Position numbers and translations under genes: made by a program
Assembly: GCA_022842225.1 (NCBI GenBank)
Contig: JALHPX010000198.1
Coordinates: 1-6,084, forward strand
Source: a bacterium
Lineage (GTDB): Bacteria; Bdellovibrionota; FAC87; UBA2466
Direction: 5' to 3'
Length of the DNA stretch: 6,084 nt
Part shown: piece by piece, positions 1 to 5,834 of the stretch
Position numbering within the stretch: position 1 is the first letter of the stretch
Layout of the letters: the number at the start of each line of letters is the position of its first letter
Notes under the pieces: model-generated
Database searches by the model: none
What the model was told of the DNA's origin: nothing
Seen by the model: the letters and a program-made list of their open reading frames with translations, nothing else

Positions 1-936
1 GAAAATCGTCGCCGCGGCGAAAACCCAAAGTGCGGTATCTGCCATGCTGAGTGCGTACAATCCGATACACGTCAGGATCGAAGCGCCCATCAGCACGCCC
101 ATCGGTCCCACACTCTTGACGATGTAGCCCGCTAGGAAATAGCGCAGGATGAACATGATGCCTGCTGTGTAAACCAAAAGCACCACGCCTTGGATTCCAA
201 CTAAGTTCTGCAACAGGTTACCAACCCATTGATCGGGGCCAAGTTCCGTTGCGGAGGTCAGCATCATTAAGAAAACAAATAACAAAAAAAGCGGACGAGT
301 AACGGTAGCCCACATTTGTGCCGTGGATACGCCTGCAGCCACGCGCTCCGTTACTGGAAACTCTTGTTTTAAGATCAAGACACCGTAAAGCAGCGTCGGC
401 ACCAGGATGAGCGCCATCTTCACTTTCCAACCTAGGCTGATTGCGCCCAACGAAGCTCCGACTCCCAGACCCATCACTTGGGTGATAATCAGCACCCCCA
501 CTCCGCCGGCAATCAACCCACCCGGCCACCAAGCGTGCAACATATTGAGGGCCCTGGTCTTCTCTTTCGGATAAATCGTGGCGACTAAAGGATTCGTCAC
601 TGCTTCGACAGTGCCGTTGGCTAATCCAATTAAGAGAGTGGCGAAATAAAGGGATTGGTAACCTTGCGCAAAGATCGTCAGAATGACGCCGGCAACGTGC
701 CCGACAAACGCTGCAATCATCAGCGCTTTCATCCCGACTGCATCGAGAAGCATTCCACCTAATACGATCGTAATCGCAAAACCCCAGAGTCCGGGTCCTG
801 CAATGAGTCCCATTTCGGTATCGTTAAAACCAAAGTCGGTTTTTAAAGCCGGGATAATGTCCGCGCGGATGGAGAAGGCCATCGACGTCGCGACCAAAGC
901 TAAACAGCTCGCAATAAATAAACGTTTCTCTTTCAC
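1..936 (-). CDS. MFS transporter, FucP/FHS-like sugar permease (C-terminus outside window)
   Basis: This inner-membrane carrier of the major facilitator superfamily probably imports a sugar or similar small solute by proton symport; the substrate cannot be read from the sequence. The visible 312 residues start at a GTG (934-936) and stay open to the window edge, covering roughly nine of twelve membrane helices. A motif-A-like loop between helices 2 and 3 reads GGMLLDAVGMK (residues 60-70). The stretch around residues 104-140 (GLANGTVEAVTNP, then LNMLHAWWPGG) is typical of FucP/FHS-type permeases, with acidic E111 and N115 in a membrane helix. Family members usually have about 400-440 residues, so about 100 are missing on the left. 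The GTG was chosen because GGGAGGT lies just upstream and no other in-frame start is near. It lies downstream of a tRNA gene on the same strand but has its own upstream region of 147 bases. Confident as an MFS protein, tentative on sugar specificity. Confidence 0.9.
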   Translation of the reverse strand, partial: MKEKRLFIASCLALVATSMAFSIRADIIPALKTDFGFNDTEMGLIAGPGLWGFAITIVLGGMLLDAVGMKALMIAAFVGHVAGVILTIFAQGYQSLYFATLLIGLANGTVEAVTNPLVATIYPKEKTRALNMLHAWWPGGLIAGGVGVLIITQVMGLGVGASLGAISLGWKVKMALILVPTLLYGVLILKQEFPVTERVAAGVSTAQMWATVTRPLFLLFVFLMMLTSATELGPDQWVGNLLQNLVGIQGVVLLVYTAGIMFILRYFLAGYIVKSVGPMGVLMGASILTCIGLYALSMADTALWVFAAATIF

Positions 937-940
937 GAAT

Positions 941-947
941 ACCTCCC
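941..947 (-). promoter_or_regulatory. Ribosome binding site of the MFS gene
   Basis: Read on the minus strand this is GGGAGGT, ending four bases before the GTG codon at 936. It is a near-perfect Shine-Dalgarno sequence and is what decides the non-ATG start, since no upstream in-frame start codon has a comparable site. Confidence 0.75.
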
Positions 948-971
948 TGTGCCGATGAATAGGACCCCGAG

Positions 972-1001
972 GCTGTACTCGTTTGCGTTGTGGCGTGTCA
1001 A
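972..1001 (-). promoter_or_regulatory. Candidate sigma70-type promoter for the MFS gene
   Basis: On the minus strand a perfect TTGACA (996-1001) is followed after 18 bases by TACAGC (972-977), a weak match to TATAAT. The -35 box is convincing and the -10 box is not. The spacing and the position about 35-65 bases before the GTG codon suit a promoter. The -35 box overlaps a small dyad AATCG-A-CGATT at 1000-1010 by two bases, which could be an operator half or chance. Confidence 0.35.
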
Positions 1002-1058
1002 TCGACGATTAAATGGAGGATCCGTGATACGTGGCGGGCTCTGGTTTCTGTCTCGGAG

Positions 1059-1076
1059 GTTAAGGTTAACCTTAAC
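1059..1076. repeat. Perfect 18-bp palindrome between tRNA-Pro and the MFS gene
   Basis: GTTAAGGTTAACCTTAAC equals its own reverse complement. It starts eight bases beyond the 3' end of the tRNA on the minus strand and lies about 58 bases upstream of the candidate -35 box of the MFS gene. It could be an operator for a dimeric regulator. As RNA it could fold into a seven-base-pair hairpin with a TTAA loop that ends tRNA transcription or guides 3' trimming. No T tract follows on either strand, so a classical intrinsic terminator is not well supported. Confidence 0.5.
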
Positions 1077-1083
1077 TTAATAA

Positions 1084-1157
<74 letters not shown>

Positions 1158-1204
1158 TAAATGGAATCAACAGAAGGTCAGCAGAGTAGACCAAACTACC
1201 GCAG

Positions 1205-2614
1205 TCATAAAGGATTTTTCACCCCAGGGGGTCCGAAGCGGTAGGCCTTGATATACGGACCAAAGGCGTAGTCCGTACGTTGGCGTCTTTGTAGCTCGCC
1301 CATGCCGGCGAGCAGATGCGGCTCGCTGGCTCTCTGCGAGTGGGCATAGATAACCCAAACGAACAGAGCTTTGCTGGAGCCCTTGAGGTTACCAACGATA
1401 TCGACCGGACTGTCCGAAAATGTGCGAATCACGCCACGACCTCGGTAACAATACTGGAACGCATCGACAGCATGTTCCGCCGTCACCCAAATCAGCGGCG
1501 CCTGCGCGCGATGCTGGTGCACTTGGTGACACAGCTCTTTCCAAGGTTCGAAGTCGATTGTGTAGATTGGTTTCGCCTGGTACACGGAAAACCCGAAGAA
1601 CACAGCGACACCCACGCCCACGGCGACGAGATGTACCCGATTTCGAACAAACGCCAGCGGGAGAACCAACAGCGTGCAAATCAAGGGTACCGACGGGGAG
1701 TAAAGTCGCGAATACCGACGAATAGGAAGAACGTAGAGCAGAATAAAAGGCAGCCACGCCCCACAAGCCAACGCGAGAGCGGTACGCCGCTCCTCATTTG
1801 CCCACAGGTAAACCAAGATTGCTAAGGAAAATGTTGCGATGGCCATCCCGATTTGCCAGCCCCGCAAAGCGGGGAAAGGCATCTGCCATTTCCGAAAAAG
1901 CGTATTGGCTATCATCGACGGCAACGAATCGACGACTGCACCACTCCAGAAAAAGGTATCGAAATAATCTGACGGGACATCTGCCTTCGCTATCAGTCGA
2001 ATCAGCAACAAAAGTCCAAACGAGCCGTAGAGAAAGTGGACCCAAAAGACTTTTTGAAGATGCTGCCGCTGCATCAGAAAAAAAAACGCAAACCCGAATG
2101 AGAAAACAATCATGTAGTTATGAGCGAGAAGACCTAAGCAACTCCACAACAAGAACTGACAGGAATGTTTAAATTTTCCGTCGAATTGAAGCAACGCATG
2201 AAAGCAGCCTAGCGCGCAAAGCGTCCACAATGCGTAGGTGCGAGCCTCCCGCGCGTAGATCAAGGTAAAAGGCAAAGACGCGAAAGCCACCGCCGCAACA
2301 ATTGCCACCGCACGGCTCTTCCCCAGTCGAAGAGCGATTGCGTATACAAATCCTATTGAAGCTAAGGTGCACAGCGCGGAGAAGCTACGCAACGCAAAGG
2401 CTGTATCGCCAAAGAGGTTTCGCCAGCCCCAAATCACGGTGCAATAGAGCAGCGCATTGCCCCGTTCGGCCCACACTGATGCAAGGGATATCGTCTCTTG
2501 AAGGGTCTCCGCTTCATCGAGCCATAGGCTACTAAAGGACAAATCCCAGAAATAAGCCACTGCGGCAAAAGCAATCACGATCAGGATCGGAATATTCCTG
2601 CGAAACAGACTCAA
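1205..2614 (-). CDS. GT-C fold membrane glycosyltransferase (ArnT/PMT-like, GT39/GT83 type)
   Basis: The 469-residue inner-membrane protein probably transfers a sugar from a polyprenyl-phosphate donor to a lipid, glycan or protein on the periplasmic side; the acceptor is unknown. A first membrane helix (about 8-25) is followed by SLWLDEAET (29-37), the acidic first-loop motif of GT-C enzymes, with D33 and E34 as the likely catalytic or metal-binding pair. YAREARTYAL (120-129) is the second typical motif, with conserved Arg and Tyr. Further hydrophobic helices follow at about 153-180, 192-209, 253-271, 277-296, 307-323 and 327-343. Residues from about 350 to the end look like a soluble periplasmic domain. 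The start is TTG at 2614, supported by ACGGAG six bases upstream and the absence of any nearby ATG. The gene is transcribed divergently from the lipoprotein gene and precedes tRNA-Pro. Family assignment is firm; the EC activity is not. Confidence 0.88.
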   Translation of the reverse strand: MSLFRRNIPILIVIAFAAVAYFWDLSFSSLWLDEAETLQETISLASVWAERGNALLYCTVIWGWRNLFGDTAFALRSFSALCTLASIGFVYAIALRLGKSRAVAIVAAVAFASLPFTLIYAREARTYALWTLCALGCFHALLQFDGKFKHSCQFLLWSCLGLLAHNYMIVFSFGFAFFFLMQRQHLQKVFWVHFLYGSFGLLLLIRLIAKADVPSDYFDTFFWSGAVVDSLPSMIANTLFRKWQMPFPALRGWQIGMAIATFSLAILVYLWANEERRTALALACGAWLPFILLYVLPIRRYSRLYSPSVPLICTLLVLPLAFVRNRVHLVAVGVGVAVFFGFSVYQAKPIYTIDFEPWKELCHQVHQHRAQAPLIWVTAEHAVDAFQYCYRGRGVIRTFSDSPVDIVGNLKGSSKALFVWVIYAHSQRASEPHLLAGMGELQRRQRTDYAFGPYIKAYRFGPPGVKNPL

Positions 2615-2620
2615 AAAATT

Positions 2621-2626
2621 CTCCGT
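2621..2626 (-). promoter_or_regulatory. Ribosome binding site fixing a TTG start
   Basis: On the minus strand ACGGAG sits six bases upstream of TTG at 2612-2614. The next internal methionine lies deep inside the protein, after the first membrane helix and the catalytic WLDE loop, so TTG is the only sensible start for the glycosyltransferase. Confidence 0.65.
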
Positions 2627-2712
2627 AGGGATTAATTTACCATAGGTGTTTAAGACCGGGACGCTCCGGCGTGAGTGATTCAGCTAGGTTAGCGTCGGCC
2701 GATGCGGGTGTG

Positions 2713-2718
2713 TACAAT
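2713..2718 (+). promoter_or_regulatory. Candidate -10 box in the divergent region before the lipoprotein gene
   Basis: TACAAT matches five of six bases of TATAAT, within the 206-base gap between the divergent glycosyltransferase and lipoprotein genes. The best -35 candidate, TTAGCG 18 bases upstream, is poor. If used, transcription would leave a leader of about 95 bases before the ATG at 2821. On the opposite strand I see no convincing promoter for the glycosyltransferase in this gap. Confidence 0.2.
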
Positions 2719-2810
2719 AGTTCAGCGCGCAATAAATTTCCGACGCCTGTTAGTAGCCTCAACACCCTGGCGCGGCGCTTGCATTTTTCAATAACTAGGT
2801 ACGCATTCTC

Positions 2811-2817
2811 GGGGGGG
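2811..2817 (+). promoter_or_regulatory. G7 tract acting as ribosome binding site of the lipoprotein gene
   Basis: Seven consecutive G residues end three bases before the ATG at 2821 and are the only purine-rich site there. They can pair with the anti-Shine-Dalgarno CCUCC through one G-U pair. A homopolymer here could vary in length by slippage and so change spacing and translation strength; this is inference. Confidence 0.4.
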
Positions 2818-2820
2818 ACC

Positions 2821-4662
2821 ATGCGGATTACCGCTTATCGTTCGTTCACTGCCACTGCTTTACTTGCAGTCACTTTTCTCTTTGCTGCCTGCACCAAAAA
2901 CGAGGACAGACAATCGCAGATTAACCCCACTGTTTTAAAAGGGAGCCTGATACTTGCGTCCAACAGCGGCACGTTGCTGGTGAACACTGATGTGAGTTTC
3001 CAGATTGTCGCGACGGGTGGAAACAGTTTTCGATTTTTGCGCTCCGATGGCGGATCGCCCGTCACCTTTAGTAGCAACGGCACTTACACCAAGCGCTTTC
3101 TCCAAGCCGGGTCCTTTGTTGAAAGCGGAGTACTGCAACTGCTCGATGGCAACGGCAGCGTCGTTTCCAGCATGACGATAAGCTCCCCGGCCATCACCAT
3201 TTCCGCGGCTTCGACGGCATTCGACTGCTCGGGGTTTCAAGCCAATCCGACACAGATCACCGTCGGGCCGGGAGAAAACGGCCTTCCGCTGATTGCACCG
3301 ACTTTTAATTTTTCGGCGATGACGTCCAAGGCCGCCCTGGTATCGAGCCTGCGCACTTTGAGCGGCACACCGATCACGTTGCTGGGCGCGTCGACCACTG
3401 CCCAAACTTCGCATCAGTTCCAAGGCAGAATTTCGGCCTACGGCAACTTTGTCGTCGAAACCACCTTCTCTTCGGGAACAGCAACGAAGACTTGTCAGAC
3501 TTCCATCGAAGTAAAGCAAGCCCCGTCTAATTACCCGCAACCCACCTGCACCGTAGTTGCAGCTCCCGGTGCGTTCGTGGGAATGCCGACCGTCTTTCCG
3601 ATATCCGTAACAGTAAGCGTTGGCGCCGGCAGTCCGGTGACGGACGTTTATGTCGAAGCCAGTCGGCTTGCTAGCGGCACGATGACTACTCTCGTCTCTA
3701 AACCCGCAGGAACTTATGCTATCCCCGTCGTAGTTGTCGGCCCAGGAGGCAGTAATAGCTGCCTTTCCGCTCCTATCACCGTGGGACCAGCCGTTGCGGC
3801 TCCGTCGTGCAATTTCAATCTCACGCAATATCCAACGAATTTGGCGCCCAATACACCAATGCAATTCGTCGTTAGCGCCACGCCAGCATCCCCGCTTCCG
3901 ACAGTAACCATTCAAAACGTGCAGGTCTCGCCCATTAGCGATCCCTCCACGCGATGGGTTCGCAGCATCAGCTTTCCATCCCCCGGGGTTTATTCGGTTG
4001 AAGCGCGCGTTTCGAATGCTGCGGGCTCCTCGAGCTGTTACTCCGCACCCGTAACAGTGGGTGGGGGTGCAGCCGTTCCCGTGTGCACTCTCTCCGCATC
4101 CAACCCGGCGCCCACTCCGGGAATGGCATTTGTTGCGACGCTTTCACACATCAACGCACCGAATTCCGGAAGCTCGTTCTCGACGACAATGGGGTACAGC
4201 GGCTCAACCTATGTGAGTCAGCAACCGACAGCCACCGTGTGGAACCGCACATTGACCGCCACAAGCGCACGCACCATCACGGGGATGGTGCAAACCGCAA
4301 CCGGCGTTGGCTACTGCACTCTAAACTTAAACCCAAGCAGTACCTGCGGCGCGGCCACTGTAAACAACACGTGCTGGTACATGGGTGCGGTCGGAGAAAG
4401 TTGCACTTCGGTTTGTTCAAACCGCGGTAACTACAACTCGAGTAAAGCACTCTTTGCCCACACGCTCTCGGGCTGCAGCCAGGTACTCACTTCCCTGCTG
4501 GCACCCAATGGCCTGGTCGCGCTCAACACTGCCAACGTAGGCAATGGACTGAGCTGCGTTTGGTCCTATAACTCTTACTCGGGTGTGCTCTACTCGGCGC
4601 AAAATCCCGCATCAGGCGCTTCGGGGGCCAATCAACGCCGAGTGTGCGCGTGCAATAATTAA
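2821..4662 (+). CDS. Lipoprotein with tandem Ig-like domains and a Cys-rich C-terminal domain
   Basis: The 613-residue protein starts with a lipoprotein signal, MRITAYRSF followed by a hydrophobic stretch and FLFAAC, so Cys24 would be lipidated. The frame is open upstream to a GTG at 2671, but that form would bury the signal peptide 50 residues inside, so ATG 2821 was chosen. After a Cys-free beta-rich segment (about 37-130) come four beta-rich modules of some 80-90 residues, each bounded by two cysteines: C136/C225, C243/C314, C330/C406 and C422/C499. Modules two and three both end in SAP(I/V)TVG and are clearly related. The composition (Ser, Thr, Val, Gly, Pro) suits Ig or PKD-like folds. 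The last 105 residues carry eight cysteines (509, 518, 528, 532, 552, 579, 609, 611), with NTCWYMGAVGESCTSVC and a terminal RRVCACNN. The even cysteine count fits disulfides outside the cytoplasm. A role in adhesion or ligand binding at the cell surface is inferred, not shown. I do not recognise a named family. Confidence 0.85.
   Translation: MRITAYRSFTATALLAVTFLFAACTKNEDRQSQINPTVLKGSLILASNSGTLLVNTDVSFQIVATGGNSFRFLRSDGGSPVTFSSNGTYTKRFLQAGSFVESGVLQLLDGNGSVVSSMTISSPAITISAASTAFDCSGFQANPTQITVGPGENGLPLIAPTFNFSAMTSKAALVSSLRTLSGTPITLLGASTTAQTSHQFQGRISAYGNFVVETTFSSGTATKTCQTSIEVKQAPSNYPQPTCTVVAAPGAFVGMPTVFPISVTVSVGAGSPVTDVYVEASRLASGTMTTLVSKPAGTYAIPVVVVGPGGSNSCLSAPITVGPAVAAPSCNFNLTQYPTNLAPNTPMQFVVSATPASPLPTVTIQNVQVSPISDPSTRWVRSISFPSPGVYSVEARVSNAAGSSSCYSAPVTVGGGAAVPVCTLSASNPAPTPGMAFVATLSHINAPNSGSSFSTTMGYSGSTYVSQQPTATVWNRTLTATSARTITGMVQTATGVGYCTLNLNPSSTCGAATVNNTCWYMGAVGESCTSVCSNRGNYNSSKALFAHTLSGCSQVLTSLLAPNGLVALNTANVGNGLSCVWSYNSYSGVLYSAQNPASGASGANQRRVCACNN
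3547..4080 (+). repeat. Tandem Ig-like module pair encoded within the lipoprotein
   Basis: Residues about 243-329 and 330-421 are two copies of one module. Both start at a cysteine in a P(T/S)C context (C243, C330), both end with SC, one residue, SAP(I/V)TVG (C314, C406), and both are followed by an Ala/Pro/Val linker leading to the next start cysteine. The following module (C422 to C499) starts the same way, PVCTLSASNPAP, but lacks the SAPVTVG end. The repeat is visible in protein; in DNA only the linker stretches look alike, so it is an old duplication. Confidence 0.5.
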
Positions 4663-5726
4663 GGCAGGACGGACTGCGGACGCAGTTCCATATCTTTGAG
4701 CAGAATTTCTCGTCGGAAGATAACGCCTTCGACTTCGGCATCGGTAATAAGGAACTCTAACTTCCCGCGAATCTTTGTCGGTGTCCACTTGGCTAAATTC
4801 TCGGCAAATTCCTTTGTGTAGAACTCCGGCAAATCCACGCCCACCAAAATATCCTGCGGATCTTCGACAACGTGAGATTTAATCGGCGATAACCCCGTTG
4901 AGAAGGCAAAATCATGATCAAAGACGCGCATCCGTCCCTTGCCGTCGATCCGTACATTGCGCTTCGATCCATCGACGTTGCCTCGCAGGAATTCAGCGGC
5001 CATGCAATCATATGCAGACCGTGGATCCACTTTGCCCTGCGCGAGGAGCTCCTTCATTCCTAAAACAGGCGCTCTGCCATCAGCGACTTCACTAATCGTG
5101 CCGAGTCGTCCATTGACTTCCGCCCACTTCGAAACCGGCACCGTCTCCACTTTTAAGGATTGGTCGACGACATAAGCCGCCAACGTCCGACCTGCTTTCG
5201 ACGACCCATGCTCTCCTGCCATCGGACGGAAGTAGCGCGCGCCTTTAGGAGTTTCGACTTCTTGTACAACAGCATCGTAGGCCGGCGCTTCTCGCACCGA
5301 TTTGATGTCGTAATTAAATTCTTCGCGGTACTTAGAGTTTGCAGGTCGAATGACGACGATTCCACTGTTGGTCGTCACTTCTACTTTAGCTCCCGATAAA
5401 CTGGCGTCTCGCGTCGGGAGTGGATTTTCAGCAGTACCGAAGCGTTCCTTTACTTTGATCAGGTCGTGAAAATGTTCGATTTGGACAGTACCTACCGGCG
5501 GCATGCCACCCAAGTCGGGGACTGGCTTCTTGGCCGCAAGTCGCTCTCGAATGACCGCGTTGGCGGCAGCGTTGAGGGTCGGCTGATCGGAAAACTGATC
5601 GCGTTGTCCCAGGAGCGCCAAAAGTTGTGGGCACAGCGCTGCGGCCGGCAAGGCGTGCAGAACCGCTAGGGCGGCAATCGCCTGAAACGCTGTAAGACGG
5701 AAATTAAAGATCGATTTCATTTTCAT
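4659..5726 (-). CDS. Exported atypical kinase-like protein (PI3/4-kinase, HipA or FAM20-type motifs)
   Basis: The 355-residue protein starts with a signal peptide (basic start, hydrophobic 13-25, ALPAAA before Leu31-Cys32), predicted to be cut by signal peptidase I near residue 30; Leu at -1 to Cys32 argues against a lipobox. The C-terminal half carries FLRGNVDGSKRN (246-257), matching the catalytic loop of the PI3/4-kinase and HipA group, with Asp252 and Asn257 five residues apart. MRVFDHDFAF (266-275) follows as the metal-binding DFG equivalent, with Asp270. Upstream, YFRPMAGE (165-172), TLAAYVVDQSL (181-191) and VPVSKW with GRLGT correspond in order to the KP..GE, REVAAY and VPPT elements of bacterial PI-kinase-like proteins. 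The expected Lys is Arg167 and the usual Glu of REVAAY is Thr181. An active kinase, an altered nucleotide-binding protein or a pseudokinase are all possible. Only two cysteines (32, 241) are present. The stop overlaps that of the convergent lipoprotein gene. The substrate is unknown. Confidence 0.7.
   Translation of the reverse strand: MKMKSIFNFRLTAFQAIAALAVLHALPAAALCPQLLALLGQRDQFSDQPTLNAAANAVIRERLAAKKPVPDLGGMPPVGTVQIEHFHDLIKVKERFGTAENPLPTRDASLSGAKVEVTTNSGIVVIRPANSKYREEFNYDIKSVREAPAYDAVVQEVETPKGARYFRPMAGEHGSSKAGRTLAAYVVDQSLKVETVPVSKWAEVNGRLGTISEVADGRAPVLGMKELLAQGKVDPRSAYDCMAAEFLRGNVDGSKRNVRIDGKGRMRVFDHDFAFSTGLSPIKSHVVEDPQDILVGVDLPEFYTKEFAENLAKWTPTKIRGKLEFLITDAEVEGVIFRREILLKDMELRPQSVLP
4671..4689 (+). 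terminator. Candidate terminator hairpin downstream of the lipoprotein gene
   Basis: GGACTGCG, GA, then CGCAGTTCC can form a GC-rich stem (GGA and CTGCG pairing with CGCAG and TCC, one bulged T). It starts nine bases after the lipoprotein stop codon, and ATATCTTTG follows on the plus strand. The downstream T content is weak. The hairpin lies wholly inside the 3' end of the convergent kinase-like gene, so it could also be chance structure in coding sequence. Confidence 0.3.
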
Positions 5727-5728
5727 CT

Positions 5729-5734
5729 ATTTTA
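5729..5734 (-). promoter_or_regulatory. Candidate -10 box abutting the start of the kinase-like gene
   Basis: On the minus strand TAAAAT (five of six bases to TATAAT) ends two bases before the ATG at 5726, and no Shine-Dalgarno sequence is present. Transcription started from it would begin close to the second in-frame ATG (5718-5720), giving a leaderless or nearly leaderless message. The upstream -35 match is poor (TAAACA at a 15-base spacing). Confidence 0.25.
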
Positions 5735-5795
5735 CACGAAAGAAGGAAGTGTTTACCGCTCTGAGCCGTTCAGATCAACCCGCTTGAAAATTCTT

Positions 5796-5815
5796 TGTAA
5801 TCGTCGGAAATTACA
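5796..5815. promoter_or_regulatory. Dyad TGTAAT-N8-ATTACA, candidate operator
   Basis: Two perfect six-base half-sites are separated by eight bases, centred about 30 bases before the ATG at 5835, in the 108-base gap between two divergent genes. This spacing suits a dimeric helix-turn-helix regulator. The left half, TGTAAT, also matches a -10 box at five of six bases for the amidohydrolase-like gene, so binding would block initiation, but no good -35 box is seen at the right distance. No regulator gene is present in the window. Confidence 0.35.
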
Positions 5816-5824
5816 CGCCTATTC

Positions 5825-5830
5825 GAGGAA
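5825..5830 (+). promoter_or_regulatory. Ribosome binding site of the amidohydrolase-like lipoprotein gene
   Basis: GAGGAA lies four bases before the ATG at 5835 and is a good Shine-Dalgarno match. It supports this start for a gene cut by the window edge. Confidence 0.65.
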
Positions 5831-5834
5831 TATT

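Noticed and set aside
683..958. Plus-strand open frame opposite the MFS gene
   Set aside because: It is the complement of the MFS N-terminus, which has correct helices, motif A and a ribosome binding site.
1178..1194. Weak inverted repeat GGTC/GACC between the glycosyltransferase gene and tRNA-Pro
   Set aside because: The arms are only four bases with a nine-base loop and no T tract, too weak to call a terminator.
1316..1825. A 169-residue open frame on the plus strand opposite the glycosyltransferase
   Set aside because: The product is rich in Arg, Asn, Gln and Pro without motifs, and the minus strand carries a convincing GT-C membrane protein.
2651..2672. Short CCGG-based hairpin in the divergent gap
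   Set aside because: The stem is about five base pairs including a G-T pair, and no regulatory context supports it.
2671..2820. Upstream extension of the lipoprotein frame to a GTG at 2671
   Set aside because: It would put the signal peptide 50 residues inside the protein, and the extension shows no motif. The in-frame openness is taken as chance.
2935..3915. A 326-residue open frame on the minus strand inside the lipoprotein gene
   Set aside because: It lies entirely antisense to a gene with a clear lipobox, ordered cysteines and repeated modules. Its own product has a low-complexity Arg/Gly/Ala composition with no domain pattern, as expected of a shadow frame.
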